64,000 nt of DNA from Lachnospiraceae bacterium (GCA_024698705.1 JAILQX010000025.1:1-64000), one strand, 5' to 3'. Shown: positions 1 through 11,482, counted from the stretch's first letter. Translations and numbers: made by a program. The notes: a model not told the origin generated them from the letters alone.

Positions 1-2209
<2,209 letters not shown>

Positions 2210-2243
2210 AATATGTACTCTCTCTCTTTTATGCCTTTGATAC

Positions 2244-2315
2244 TGCGCTCGACAGGAATCGAACCTGCATTAAAGGCGTCGGAGGCCTTCGTTCTATCCA
2301 TTAGACTACGAGCGC
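2244..2315 (-). tRNA. tRNA-Arg (anticodon CCG)
   Basis: A full cloverleaf can be folded on the minus strand. The acceptor stem is GCGCTCG/CGAGCGC, the anticodon stem-loop has loop CTCCGAC giving anticodon CCG (codon CGG), and the T arm contains GGTTCGATTCC. The discriminator is A and CCA is not encoded. A sigma70-type promoter lies just upstream. Confidence 0.95.
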
Positions 2316-2340
2316 CCATTAAAACAAAACACCATCTGAC

Positions 2341-2369
2341 ATGATACCACATTTAGTATGATATGTCTA
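2341..2369 (-). promoter_or_regulatory. Promoter of tRNA-Arg
   Basis: Reading the minus strand, a -35 TAGACA (2364-2369) and a -10 TATCAT (2341-2346) are separated by exactly 17 nt. The base triplet TGG before the -10 adds an extended -10 element. It begins immediately below the stop codon of the DUF5688 gene and directs transcription into tRNA-Arg and probably the SH3 gene. Confidence 0.7.
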
Positions 2370-2371
2370 GT

Positions 2372-3292
2372 TTACCAACAAATGGCCTCCTTCCTGACGA
2401 TATATCTGTATGCATGATCGGACAGTATTTCCTCCTTTTTCAACATGGATGCGTTGACCGATTTTATCATCTCATCCAAAGCCTCCCTGTCGTCTCCGTA
2501 GCGGCACGGAAGTACTATCAGCTCATGGATCGAACTGGGTATCACATAATAATCCGTCTTTACTTTTGCCGCTATTATCCCGACTGTTTCGGGAAGCGCC
2601 AGTACCGCTGCTCCAAATGTCTGCTGCCCGGTCGAAACTACGTACATCATGTCCCTTGAATAGTATTCGTCGGGTATATCTCCACCGGTAAACATACTGC
2701 GGTGGATCTCGTCCACAACGTCAGCTATATCCGTTATCGTTATATTTTTGTTCAATCTGAACTGTGCGATCGCATCATCCAGGATCCTGTCAGCTTTCAC
2801 TCCCCACATGCATATGTGATTGTTCCTAACAAGTATGCTTCCCGTGACCTTATCCTTTACGTCTATCTCCACAAGGCAGACTATGGCCATATCCAGAAAA
2901 TCACGGTAAGGTACATCCTCCAGCAGCTTGCTGTTGTAGGCCCTGTTTATAAGTTTGATGCTCAGCTTCGGCTTCACCTGTTCGTAATCGGTGAAGAAAG
3001 CCAGTTCTTCCGGCTCGAGTATGTCATTCTTTTCAAACACTTCGACCAGCTCCTCAACTATCGATGACATGCTCCTGCCGTCTTCATACTGTTCATAAAA
3101 CGACTCCAGATAAACCGTCGGACACGCCGATCTGCTGTTATCCTTCACCGCCAGCCCTGTTATGATGACGCCATTGTTCTTCATTACGTCCTTTATCTCC
3201 ACAGTGAATGATTCTCCGTAATGCTGCTCCATTGCAGCCCTTATCTTTTCCGTAAATATCTCAAATCCTTCTTTGCTCTGTATTCTTTCCAT
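2372..3292 (-). CDS. DUF5688-like protein of unknown function
   Basis: This is a soluble protein of 306 residues with no signal peptide or membrane segment. The N-terminal part (KNNGVIITGLAV, then PTVYLESFYEQYEDG) resembles the DUF5688 family, which is common in Lachnospiraceae and often present in several copies; its function is not known. I chose the ATG at 3292 because an AGGAGG lies six bases upstream; a possible start ten codons earlier has no ribosome site. A terminator (3321-3351) separates it from efp upstream, so it must have its own promoter in the short gap or depend on readthrough. Confidence 0.6.
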   Translation of the reverse strand: MERIQSKEGFEIFTEKIRAAMEQHYGESFTVEIKDVMKNNGVIITGLAVKDNSRSACPTVYLESFYEQYEDGRSMSSIVEELVEVFEKNDILEPEELAFFTDYEQVKPKLSIKLINRAYNSKLLEDVPYRDFLDMAIVCLVEIDVKDKVTGSILVRNNHICMWGVKADRILDDAIAQFRLNKNITITDIADVVDEIHRSMFTGGDIPDEYYSRDMMYVVSTGQQTFGAAVLALPETVGIIAAKVKTDYYVIPSSIHELIVLPCRYGDDREALDEMIKSVNASMLKKEEILSDHAYRYIVRKEAICW

Positions 3293-3320
3293 TGTTTCCT
3301 CCTGACTGATGCATGATGAC

Positions 3321-3351
3321 AAAAAAAGACAACAAACTTTCGTTTGTTGTC
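3321..3351 (-). terminator. Rho-independent terminator after efp
   Basis: A 10-bp perfect stem GACAACAAAC/GTTTGTTGTC with a 4-nt loop is followed on the minus strand by seven T residues. Confidence 0.9.
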
Positions 3352-3383
3352 TTATAACTCAATCTTATGATCTTGCTCAGTAA

Positions 3384-3941
3384 TTATACACGGCTTAAGT
3401 ACTCACCTGTACGTGTGTCGATCTTGATCACATCACCCTGCTCGACGAACAGCGGAACTGCAACCTGTGCACCTGTCTCAACCGTAGCGGGCTTTGTTGC
3501 TCCTGTTGCGGTATCACCCTTAAATCCGGGCTCTGTATCCGTGATCGCAAGTTCTACGAAAAGCGGAGGCTCGATAGCAAATACATTGCCCTTGTATGAG
3601 CAAACCTTGCACATCTCATTCTCCTTAACGAACTTGAGAGCGTCACCTACTTCATCCTTATTAACGGAGATCTGCTCATAACTTTCCATATCCATGAAAG
3701 TAAAGAGCTCGCCGTCTGCGTATAAATACTGCATATCTTTTCTGTCAATATGAGCTGTGGGACATTTTTCTGTCGGTCTGAAGGTCTTCTCAACCACACC
3801 GCCTGAAATGATATTCTTGAGCTTTGTTCTTACAAAAGCTGCACCCTTGCCCGGTTTTACATGCTGAAATTCGATAATCTGGTAAACATTGCCTTCTAAT
3901 TCAATCGTAACACCATTTCTGAAGTCACCTGCAGAAATCAT
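3384..3941 (-). CDS. efp: Translation elongation factor P
   Basis: EF-P (185 residues, full family length) relieves ribosome stalling at polyproline stretches by binding between the P and E sites. The three beta-barrel domains can be followed along the whole length. The N-terminal loop [11 protein letters not shown] carries the lysine (about residue 32) at the position that is post-translationally modified in many bacteria. No modifying enzyme is visible nearby. The start has AGGAGG seven bases upstream. It is monocistronic, with a strong terminator behind it. Confidence 0.97.
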   Translation of the reverse strand: MISAGDFRNGVTIELEGNVYQIIEFQHVKPGKGAAFVRTKLKNIISGGVVEKTFRPTEKCPTAHIDRKDMQYLYADGELFTFMDMESYEQISVNKDEVGDALKFVKENEMCKVCSYKGNVFAIEPPLFVELAITDTEPGFKGDTATGATKPATVETGAQVAVPLFVEQGDVIKIDTRTGEYLSRV

Positions 3942-4047
3942 ACTAATTCCTCCTAAAAAATCTACGTTTAATCTCCTAACAGTTTATACTATCAGATAAT
4001 TTAACGCAACAGTTTTTTGCAGGATTTTCACATTTTCCTTTTATTTT

Positions 4048-5343
4048 CTATCTGAAAAACATTCTTACACATCCGAAGAATTCCCTTACCACATAATGTA
4101 TCCCCATGGGATAAAGAGTGATCCCGGGTATGCCGTAGCAGTTGTTTATCCCTTCCATTTCCGCTGTTTTTTTTGCCCTGTAGAGGTGGAAGCTGTTGCT
4201 TATGATACCTACCGAAGGCTCCTCTCCTTCTATCAAAGCCTTGGAATACCTCATATTTTCAATAGTGGATGTCGATCTGTCTTCGAGAAGTATCCTCTCC
4301 TCATCTATACCCATTTTTATCAGGTTGTCCTTTATGCACTGTGCTTCGCTTATCTTTTCTCCGAAGCCCATTCCTCCGCTCGCTATGAGTATCGTGTCAG
4401 GATTATCCTTCATATATTCAGATGCACGATCTATCCTCATCTGCAGAGGTCTCATCGGTATGGTCCCGTTAACTCCCGCTCCGAGTACTATCACATAATC
4501 AAGATCTTTCTGCACCGGTTCGTTCATTCCGGAGATTATCAATGTCTCTCCGTATGCAAATACCGCAAGCATTACCACAACGAGGATCCTGTAGCCTATC
4601 CTCACCGCCTTTGGGATCTTTATCGAGTTGCGGCCTTCGAGCCTGTCTCTTTGTATCTTTATCCTGAACGCCGACCAGATGCTGAGCAACGGCCAGAGCC
4701 AGAGAAATGACACAAATCCTGCATATGCGATACAGGTAAATGTATACAATACTCCCCACGCAAACAATACAAAGTAAATGTAAAGGATCACCGAATCATA
4801 ACACAGTCTTCCTCTTCCGAAATATCTGTGAACCTTTTTTCTGTATTCCTCGTATTCCAGATTGCCCTTATCTTCTTTATCTCTTTCATGCATCACGGTC
4901 TTAATATGAAGCGCGACGATCCCGGCGATCGTAACCATAAAAAGCAGCATATCCGGATACATCAGGCAGACTCCGGCATAGAGGAAAAATGTCGCAAGTA
5001 CTCCGGGGTTTCGACTGTAGAGATACACTCCGTTTTTCCTTGGTGCGAAAACAAGTGCTCCGATGTTAAGCGCATCCGCTGTCAGGCAAAGATACAGCCC
5101 TATAACAAGTGCCATAATCTTCCAGATTGGTTCACGCCATATCGTGATGAATTCCAGTATCGGAATGAGTACCGAAAAACAAAACGCCGTCACATCGACA
5201 GCACTCCCCAGGATGTTCTTAGTATTAACTATCTTTTTCGGTCTTTCGATCCTATCTTTTCTTTTTTTGAAAAATGCGACCGATACGGTCACGTAAAATA
5301 TGACAAGACACGCCAATGCGGCGTATTTATAGATCACAAGCAT
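4048..5343 (-). CDS. Fusion: ICMT/PEMT-like membrane domain plus YdcF (DUF218) domain
   Basis: The protein has 431 residues. The first 275 or so form several transmembrane helices. At about residues 100-175 a block reads GVYLYSRNPG, then hydrophobic helices, then HERDKEDKG, EYEEYRKKVHRYFG. This order (G.Y.y.RnP, helices, E..L..., Y..Y...v.R) is that of isoprenylcysteine/phospholipid methyltransferase-like membrane domains. From about residue 282 a complete DUF218/YdcF domain follows (DYVIVLGAGV, LIASGGMG, ED.STSTIEN, SNSFHL). YdcF-type proteins are envelope proteins linked to polysaccharide or vancomycin-resistance traits (SanA). The joint role of the two halves is unknown. A GGGGAG ribosome site supports the ATG. 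Confidence 0.75.
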   Translation of the reverse strand: MLVIYKYAALACLVIFYVTVSVAFFKKRKDRIERPKKIVNTKNILGSAVDVTAFCFSVLIPILEFITIWREPIWKIMALVIGLYLCLTADALNIGALVFAPRKNGVYLYSRNPGVLATFFLYAGVCLMYPDMLLFMVTIAGIVALHIKTVMHERDKEDKGNLEYEEYRKKVHRYFGRGRLCYDSVILYIYFVLFAWGVLYTFTCIAYAGFVSFLWLWPLLSIWSAFRIKIQRDRLEGRNSIKIPKAVRIGYRILVVVMLAVFAYGETLIISGMNEPVQKDLDYVIVLGAGVNGTIPMRPLQMRIDRASEYMKDNPDTILIASGGMGFGEKISEAQCIKDNLIKMGIDEERILLEDRSTSTIENMRYSKALIEGEEPSVGIISNSFHLYRAKKTAEMEGINNCYGIPGITLYPMGIHYVVREFFGCVRMFFR

Positions 5344-5383
5344 ACTACTCTCCCCTGTTGCTTACTTATCCTTTGATCATATC

Positions 5384-5908
5384 TTATATCTGTGTTTTTG
5401 ATATAATGTTATGATTTTTTAAATATTTTCTTAATATGATGCGCTCGATCATTCTTTTAAGAACGATCTGTATCTCGTCCGTCGACTTATCGATCGGCAG
5501 AACGAGAAACGAACGCATTCCGGCATTATTGGCCCCCCATATGTCGGTAAACAACTGATCGCCCACAAAAAACGCATTCTCGGCTTTGCAGCCCATATCC
5601 TCTGCAGCCTTAAGGTAGCCTTTGGCATGGGGCTTTGAAGCCTTGCAGATATATCCCGCACCGATATTCTCATTGAACATCTCTACTCTTGCAGCATCAT
5701 TGTTGGATAAAAAGGTGATCTTATACCCGATGCTTTTAAGCCTGTCCATCAGCTTTAACGCACGCTCATCCGCCGGATATCCGTGAGGCACGAGCGTATT
5801 GTCTATGTCATAGATGATGCCCCTGTAGCCCTCTTCATAGAGCTTCTCATAATCTATGTCATAGGCTGACGCATAATATGCTGTTGGATAAAATCTCTCA
5901 AAAACCAT
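5384..5908 (-). CDS. yqeG: YqeG-family HAD-IIIA phosphatase
   Basis: This is a 174-residue HAD-superfamily phosphatase of the YqeG type. Motif I is YDIDNTLVPHG (nucleophile Asp followed by the acid/base Asp), motif II is TFLSNN, motif III uses the lysine in ASKPHAKGY, and motif IV is FVGDQLFTDIWG. Family members are found in almost all Firmicutes, often beside aroE or GTPase genes. The substrate is not firmly established, although PGP phosphatase activity is known for the eukaryotic relatives. A GGAG site lies ten bases upstream of the ATG. Confidence 0.85.
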   Translation of the reverse strand: MVFERFYPTAYYASAYDIDYEKLYEEGYRGIIYDIDNTLVPHGYPADERALKLMDRLKSIGYKITFLSNNDAARVEMFNENIGAGYICKASKPHAKGYLKAAEDMGCKAENAFFVGDQLFTDIWGANNAGMRSFLVLPIDKSTDEIQIVLKRMIERIILRKYLKNHNIISKTQI

Positions 5909-5923
5909 ACGCGGGATTCTCCA

Positions 5924-5951
5924 TAAAAATGAGGTGCCGTAAGCACCTCAT
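5924..5951 (-). terminator. Rho-independent terminator after the 5983-6366 gene
   Basis: A nine-bp perfect stem ATGAGGTGC/GCACCTCAT with a 5-nt loop is followed on the minus strand by TTTTAT. Confidence 0.85.
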
Positions 5952-5982
5952 GTATTGTAACATATTTAGTTTTGTTATCCAA

Positions 5983-6366
5983 TCAGAATTTGGCTATAAC
6001 GCTTCCGTCCTCAGAATCGAATACATTGCGGCTTGAACCTACAAAATACTGATAATCGTGAAGGATCGTGTCTGCCTTCATATCCGCTATGGCCTGCTTC
6101 ATATCGAGAAGCGAGATATCCTTTTCTCTTCCGAGATATGAGAAATCATCCCTCTTGTTGAACGAAAGTGATACACTATTGGGATCGAGGGTTTTGGGAC
6201 GGTTGTCCGCAACGGGCTCTATGACAACGGCGGCCTGCTGTTTCTCTTCGGGCTTTTTTGCTTCCGCGTTTTTGGCCTTTGCAGTATCGTCAAGATACAA
6301 TGCAGGTATATCACTTATACGATATGAGGATAATCTCTGATAATCATTGTTGATATTCATTGCCAT
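5983..6366 (-). CDS. Small soluble hypothetical protein
   Basis: The protein has 127 residues and no membrane segment. It has a Lys/Ala/Glu-rich middle (about residues 28-45) and a conserved-looking C-terminal half with DFSYLGREKD, MKQAIADM and YQYFVGSS. I recognise no family with certainty; similar short proteins occur in Lachnospiraceae. I chose the ATG at 6366 because AGGTGG lies eight bases upstream; earlier in-frame codons lack a ribosome site. It has its own terminator and a TATAAT-like element upstream, so it is probably monocistronic. Confidence 0.6.
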   Translation of the reverse strand: MAMNINNDYQRLSSYRISDIPALYLDDTAKAKNAEAKKPEEKQQAAVVIEPVADNRPKTLDPNSVSLSFNKRDDFSYLGREKDISLLDMKQAIADMKADTILHDYQYFVGSSRNVFDSEDGSVIAKF

Positions 6367-6448
6367 GACCCGCACCACCTTTCCGTATGATATTCTCATA
6401 CATATTATCGGCATTCAGGACAGATTTCTTAACACCGATGCCTTAATT

Positions 6449-6454
6449 ATTATA
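6449..6454 (-). promoter_or_regulatory. Possible -10 element (TATAAT) for the 5983-6366 gene
   Basis: A perfect TATAAT lies on the minus strand in an AT-rich gap of about 150 bp. A TTGCAT occurs 14 nt upstream, which is short for a -35, so the assignment rests mainly on the -10. Confidence 0.35.
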
Positions 6455-6517
6455 CTAAGCAAAAGTAAATGCAAGTTATTATTTTATTAAATTGTTTAAT
6501 ATTTTTAACGGCATCCC

Positions 6518-8068
6518 TTAATTTTTCTTAAGCAAGCCTGCGCTTTCCAGAAGCGAAACCGTGTATTCGTGCTTCGGATCGTCGTAAATATCACTCTTGA
6601 TACCCTGCTCCACTATGACTCCGTCCTTCATTACAAGGACCCTGTCGCACATCTTTCCGACAACACGCAGATCATGGCTTATAAAAAGGATACTGAGCCC
6701 CAGTTCTTCATGAAGCTTCTGCATCAGCTTAAGAACTTCCGCCTGGATCGTAACATCCAGTGCCGATACCGGTTCATCCGCGATGAGCAGTTTCGGTCCG
6801 AGCATCAATGCCTGAGCTATGCACACCCTCTGTCGCTGTCCGCCCGATAATTCCGCCGGGTATCTCTCCAGATATTCCTCACTGAGTCCGACCAGGCAGA
6901 TCATTTCTTTTGCTTTTTTATGACGTTCTTCTTCGGTCACGTCCGTAAGGTTCTTGAGCGGCTCTTCAAGTATGAACCCGATCTTCTTTGAAGGATTGAG
7001 TGAGCCGTACGGATCCTGAAATACCATCTGCGGATATTTTTCATGCTGCTCGATACTTCCGCTGTCTATTGGCTGTAGACCTACTATAGCCTTTGCAAGC
7101 GTGGATTTTCCGCAACCCGATTCGCCTACAAGGCCTATGACCTCGCCTTTGTTAATCTTAAGCGATACATTTTTGAGCACCTTAACATTGGTATTTTTGC
7201 CGTTTATCTTTTTATCAAATGATACACATACATCCTTTACATCAAGGATAACGTCATCTTCGGCTTCCTTTCCCGCCTCCGGATCATAAGACGGTATCGA
7301 AGCGATGAGTTTCTTCGTGTATTCCTCTTTGGGATTTTCAAATATATCCTTTATGGATCCCGATTCCACCACATACCCGCTCTTCATGACCATCACTCTG
7401 TCGCACAGTCGGCTCACAAGGCTCAGATCGTGGCTTATGAAAAGGATCGCCGTATTTTTCTCTTTGTTTATCTTTTTGAGAAGCTTGACTATCTGCCCCT
7501 GTACAGTTACGTCCAATGCCGTGGTCGGTTCGTCCGCTATGAGTAGCATAGGATTGCCTATCGTCGCAGCCGCTATCATTACGCGCTGTCTCATTCCGCC
7601 CGAAAGCTCATGCGGATAAGAATCATAGACTCTCTCGACATCATTCAACTCGACGTCCTCAAGTGCTTTCAAGGCCTTGGCCTTACGTTCCGCAGGTGTG
7701 AGCTTTGTATGTATCCTGAGCGCCTCTTCGACCTGCCAGCCTATTTTTTTGACCGGATCGAGACTCGTGAGCGGTTCCTGGAAAATGATACAGATCTCAT
7801 CTCCCTGAAGATCACGGAGCTGGTTTCTCGGGCAGTTTAATATATCACGACCGTTAAATGTTATGGTTCCCCTCTTCTTCATGTCATGTCTGCTGAGTAA
7901 GCCTGCGATCGCGAGCGCGGACATGGATTTACCGGAACCCGATTCTCCCACGAGACCTACTATTTCTCCGGGCTCCATGTCGAGGTCAAAGTCATAGACG
8001 ACCGTCTCAGGAATCAGATGGTCATGAAACTCGATATTCAGATCTTCAACATGTAACAGTTTTTCCAT
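6518..8068 (-). CDS. Peptide/nickel-type ABC importer, dual ATP-binding protein
   Basis: At 516 residues this subunit carries two complete nucleotide-binding domains, equivalent to DppD and DppF fused in one chain. NBD1 (about 1-260) has Walker A GESGSGKS, signature LSGGMRQR and Walker B LLIADEPTTALD. NBD2 (about 275-516) has GESGCGKS, LSGGQRQR and LLIADEPVSALD. Both H-loops (FISHDL) are present, so both sites look catalytic. It is the last gene of a four-gene operon whose other members are the two permeases and the binding protein, separated by 7-29 bp. It energises uptake of an oligopeptide or similar substrate. Confidence 0.93.
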   Translation of the reverse strand: MEKLLHVEDLNIEFHDHLIPETVVYDFDLDMEPGEIVGLVGESGSGKSMSALAIAGLLSRHDMKKRGTITFNGRDILNCPRNQLRDLQGDEICIIFQEPLTSLDPVKKIGWQVEEALRIHTKLTPAERKAKALKALEDVELNDVERVYDSYPHELSGGMRQRVMIAAATIGNPMLLIADEPTTALDVTVQGQIVKLLKKINKEKNTAILFISHDLSLVSRLCDRVMVMKSGYVVESGSIKDIFENPKEEYTKKLIASIPSYDPEAGKEAEDDVILDVKDVCVSFDKKINGKNTNVKVLKNVSLKINKGEVIGLVGESGCGKSTLAKAIVGLQPIDSGSIEQHEKYPQMVFQDPYGSLNPSKKIGFILEEPLKNLTDVTEEERHKKAKEMICLVGLSEEYLERYPAELSGGQRQRVCIAQALMLGPKLLIADEPVSALDVTIQAEVLKLMQKLHEELGLSILFISHDLRVVGKMCDRVLVMKDGVIVEQGIKSDIYDDPKHEYTVSLLESAGLLKKN

Positions 8069-8075
8069 ACTCTAC

Positions 8076-8867
8076 CTATCCGATCTCCTTGCTGAGGAGT
8101 GAGAATCCGAGGATTATCATAACTATGGTTATACCGGGGAACATGGCATATCCGGGATTTGTGAACAGATAAGCCTGTGCTTCGCTCAGCATTCTTCCGA
8201 GTGAAGCATCCGGCGGCTGGACTCCTATGCCCAGGAAACTTAAGCCTGCTTCGGCCAGTATGGCATTGTTGAAGCCTATCATGACCGAACTTAGGAGCAC
8301 TGCCTTTGTATTGGGCAAGATGTGCACAAACATTATACGAAGGTCACCTGCTCCGGCGAGCTTCGCGCTTTTAACATAATCGAGATTCTTGATCCTCTTG
8401 TATTCACCGCGGACGATCCTCGCATAACTCGGTATAAATGCGATGCCCAGAGCAAACATTACCTGATATTTGCCCGAACCCATAAGCGAGATTATGACAA
8501 GTGCGAGCAATATGCTCGGAAATGCAAGAGCCACATCATTGATCCTCATGATCGCGGTATCGACCATTCCTCCGAAATAGCCGGTAAATGCGCCTATGAT
8601 CGTTCCTATGATGCTTCCGCATGCCACCGTTCCTATTGCTATGAGCAGAGTGATACCGCTTCCGGACATGATACGGCTGAACACATCCCTTCCGAAATTA
8701 TCACAGCCGTAGATGTGCCTTATGCTGACGTGTGCCAGTTTATTTGCCACATCCATGCTTTCCGGATCATAAGGCGTCCACACGAGACCGATGAGTGCCG
8801 GTATCAGTGTGAGTGCGAGCAGCACGGTTCCCAATATGAAATTGAAGCTGCGTTTTTTTCTGTTCAT
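8076..8867 (-). CDS. ABC importer permease, DppC/OppC type
   Basis: This is a 263-residue inner-membrane permease. It has one N-terminal helix, a linker containing YGCDNFGRDVFSR (the family's typical D-x-x-GRD motif), and five further helices. The EAA loop that contacts the ATPase is represented by EAGLSFLGIGVQPP. It is slightly shorter than many DppC proteins but has no visible gap. It starts three bases after the stop of the DppB-like gene and pairs with that subunit in the membrane. Confidence 0.93.
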   Translation of the reverse strand: MNRKKRSFNFILGTVLLALTLIPALIGLVWTPYDPESMDVANKLAHVSIRHIYGCDNFGRDVFSRIMSGSGITLLIAIGTVACGSIIGTIIGAFTGYFGGMVDTAIMRINDVALAFPSILLALVIISLMGSGKYQVMFALGIAFIPSYARIVRGEYKRIKNLDYVKSAKLAGAGDLRIMFVHILPNTKAVLLSSVMIGFNNAILAEAGLSFLGIGVQPPDASLGRMLSEAQAYLFTNPGYAMFPGITIVMIILGFSLLSKEIG

Positions 8868-8870
8868 AAG

Positions 8871-9806
8871 CTATTCTATCCTGGGATCGACGATCTTATA
8901 AATAACATCGACCGCCAGATTTGTTACTACCACCATTAATGCGATCAGCATGATGACCGCGAGAACAACGGGATAATCCCTGTTCTGTATCGAAGTGAGC
9001 AATATTCGTCCGAGTCCGGGGATTCCGAATACCTGCTCGATTATTATCGATCCCGCAACTATATCCGCAAGTGCCATCCCTATGAATGTTATGGCAGGCA
9101 TGGATGCATTCTTTAACATATGTCCGAAAAATACCGCATTCGAAGTATTGCCACGGCTGTATGCTGTCCTGACATAATCCTTTTTCTTTTCACCGTTGAG
9201 TGACGTATACAGAAGATTGAGTATCATGGCACTCTTAGGAAGCGCTATCGCAAGTGCGGGGAAAAACATGAATTTAAAGAATCTTACGGGATTGACTCCG
9301 ATGCTCACAAAGCCGCCGGGCACGAAGAATTTAAGCCCCACGCCGAATACAAGTGTTATAAGTATTCCCGAAAAGAACGGCGGCAACGCCATTATGATCT
9401 GGTTGATTATCTGTATGGCCCTGTCTATCGCGGTCTTTTCCTTGTAGGAAGCATACACTCCCAAGGGCACCGAGATGATGAGCATGAGTATGAGCGAATA
9501 GATCATTAGTGTGATCGTGATCGGCATCTTATCGGCAATGAGTGCCGTTACAGGCATTTCATATGCATAAGACGTTCCGAGATCGCCCTTAAATATTCCC
9601 GCAAGCCACAAAAGGTATCTTACCGGTATCGGCTTATTGAGCCCCATACGCTCACGCATTGCCGCAAGAGCGGATTCGGTCGCATTGGTACCGAGTCTTG
9701 AGAGCGCCGGATCACCTGGTATTATGGCAAATGCAAGAAATACAAGAAGCGATACGACAAGTAACGTAATGATCGCTCCGATCACTTTCTTTGCAACATA
9801 CTTCAT
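8871..9806 (-). CDS. ABC importer permease, DppB/OppB type
   Basis: The protein has 311 residues and six transmembrane helices, with the family hallmark at the N-terminus (IPGDPAL) and the C-terminal FGIPGLGRIL loop that docks on the ATPase. An AGGAGG precedes the ATG. It lies second in the operon, 29 bp after the binding-protein gene. Confidence 0.93.
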   Translation of the reverse strand: MKYVAKKVIGAIITLLVVSLLVFLAFAIIPGDPALSRLGTNATESALAAMRERMGLNKPIPVRYLLWLAGIFKGDLGTSYAYEMPVTALIADKMPITITLMIYSLILMLIISVPLGVYASYKEKTAIDRAIQIINQIIMALPPFFSGILITLVFGVGLKFFVPGGFVSIGVNPVRFFKFMFFPALAIALPKSAMILNLLYTSLNGEKKKDYVRTAYSRGNTSNAVFFGHMLKNASMPAITFIGMALADIVAGSIIIEQVFGIPGLGRILLTSIQNRDYPVVLAVIMLIALMVVVTNLAVDVIYKIVDPRIE

Positions 9807-9835
9807 CGTATCGCCTCCTTTCTATCTGCATTTTG

Positions 9836-11338
9836 TTACTTTATATACATCTTGGAAATATCCATTACATACAGAGGATAGAACTCGTATCCTCCGAACT
9901 TCTTATTGACTGCAACCATGTTGGGAAGATCCTGGATATAAACATTTGCTGCATCCTCGGCAAGGATCTGTTCACATTTCTTGTAGTTCTGTGTCTGGAT
10001 ATCATCGTCAGTACTTGCTACTGCTGCAGCGTATGTCTTATCATATTCGGCATTGCTGTAGTTCGTGAAATTCTTTCCCGAATCGGATGTAAATCTCTCA
10101 AGCATAGCTCTTGCGCTCAATGTAGATGCATCAAGACCGATCACGGTCGATTCGAAGTTACGTCCCATATATACATCCGATAACCAGCTGTCCCACTCGA
10201 TAAGGTTGATATTGGCAGTAACGCCTATCTCCTTAAACTGCTCCTTGAGAACCTGTGCAGTATCGATGTGCTGCTGATAGTTGCTCGGAACGGTGATCGT
10301 GAACTCAAATCCGTTCGGATATCCGGCTTCGCTCAGAAGCTGCTTTGCCTTCTCCACATCCTTTGTATATGTATCGTTGAGCTCGGGCATGTAATATTTG
10401 CCAAATGCGGGGAACATGCTTGAACCTGTCTCGGTTCCCTTACCGTCCGATACAAAATCCATGATCTCCTGTACATCGACCGCATAATTAAGTGCCTGTC
10501 TTACCTTCGGATCATTGAAAGGCTCAACCTTGTTGTTGAGATAAAGACCCTGAACAAGGTTCATGGTTCCTTCATAGATATCGAAATTGTCCGAAAGCTG
10601 TGCCGCCTGAGTTGTAGACAGTCTGGCCATCATATCTATGGAACCGCCTTCAAGGTTCATGACATAGGTATCACCGTTGGGTATGATCTTGAACACAACG
10701 TCCTTGATCTTTGCCTTCTCTCCCCAGTAATCGTCAAATGCCTGAAGCACTATGTTCTCCTGAGGTGAACGTGATACATACTTGTAAGGGCCCGTACCGA
10801 TGAGCTCCGTTGACGCATCGAGATGGTCAGCCGGAAGTATTGCTGCCGTCATATTGGGCAGGAAATCCGTGTTGGAAGAATTGAGGACCACCTCGATCGT
10901 GGAATCATCCACGATATTTATCTCCTTAACATCAGAAAAAGCCGCTACCAGAGGCTCTCCACTTCCGGTACCGGCACATTTATCAAGTGATGCTTTTACA
11001 TCCTGCACTGTAACCGTTGCTCCGTTGTGGAACTTAACTCCTTCTCTCAATTTGAACGTGTAGACCGTTCCGTCCTCGTTGATGTTGTAAGCACTTGCTA
11101 CGGCAGGTATCAAATCACCATTGCTGTCTGGTTTTACCAGACCTTCAAATACATTGAATAAAACCTCTCTCGTTCCTGCCCCTTCAGCTACATGGGGGTC
11201 AAGACTGTCATCAAGATCCTGAGGTATACCAATTGTGATCAAAGAATCGCCTACCTTGTCGCCTGCGCAACCGCACAGTGCAATAGCTAGTGTGGATACA
11301 AGCAACATCACGAGAAGCTTCTTACCGAATTTTCTCAT
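9836..11338 (-). CDS. Peptide-type ABC substrate-binding lipoprotein
   Basis: The protein has 500 residues, starting with a lipoprotein signal whose lipobox LCGC places the lipidated cysteine at residue 24. The remainder is an SBP_bac_5 domain, as in DppA/OppA/NikA (motifs FNVFEGLVK, YTFKLREGVKFHNG, GTGPYKY). It captures the ligand outside the membrane and delivers it to the DppB/DppC-like channel. The ligand cannot be told from sequence; peptides, nickel chelates and some sugars or opines are all handled by this family. The gene is first in the operon, directly behind a near-consensus promoter. Confidence 0.93.
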   Translation of the reverse strand: MRKFGKKLLVMLLVSTLAIALCGCAGDKVGDSLITIGIPQDLDDSLDPHVAEGAGTREVLFNVFEGLVKPDSNGDLIPAVASAYNINEDGTVYTFKLREGVKFHNGATVTVQDVKASLDKCAGTGSGEPLVAAFSDVKEINIVDDSTIEVVLNSSNTDFLPNMTAAILPADHLDASTELIGTGPYKYVSRSPQENIVLQAFDDYWGEKAKIKDVVFKIIPNGDTYVMNLEGGSIDMMARLSTTQAAQLSDNFDIYEGTMNLVQGLYLNNKVEPFNDPKVRQALNYAVDVQEIMDFVSDGKGTETGSSMFPAFGKYYMPELNDTYTKDVEKAKQLLSEAGYPNGFEFTITVPSNYQQHIDTAQVLKEQFKEIGVTANINLIEWDSWLSDVYMGRNFESTVIGLDASTLSARAMLERFTSDSGKNFTNYSNAEYDKTYAAAVASTDDDIQTQNYKKCEQILAEDAANVYIQDLPNMVAVNKKFGGYEFYPLYVMDISKMYIK

Positions 11339-11394
11339 AATCTACTTTCTCCTTTTCTTTGAAATTGTAAACGCATATCGCGTCTTTCGAGTTT

Positions 11395-11423
11395 ATTATC
11401 GATTCTCGCCGCACCACTGTCAA
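11395..11423 (-). promoter_or_regulatory. Strong promoter of the ABC importer operon
   Basis: On the minus strand a perfect -35 TTGACA (11418-11423) and -10 GATAAT (11395-11400) are separated by 17 nt. The expected transcript starts near 11388, about 50 nt before the binding-protein ATG. Confidence 0.85.
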
Positions 11424-11451
11424 GGTTTTTTTTAAGTACAATCCCCCGTAT

Positions 11452-11482
11452 ATAAAAAACAGGCACCCAGCGGATGCCTGTT
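11452..11482 (-). terminator. Rho-independent terminator after the 11574-11924 gene
   Basis: An eight-bp stem AACAGGCA/TGCCTGTT with a nine-nt loop is followed on the minus strand by TTTTTTAT. It insulates the ABC operon from the two small genes upstream. Confidence 0.88.
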
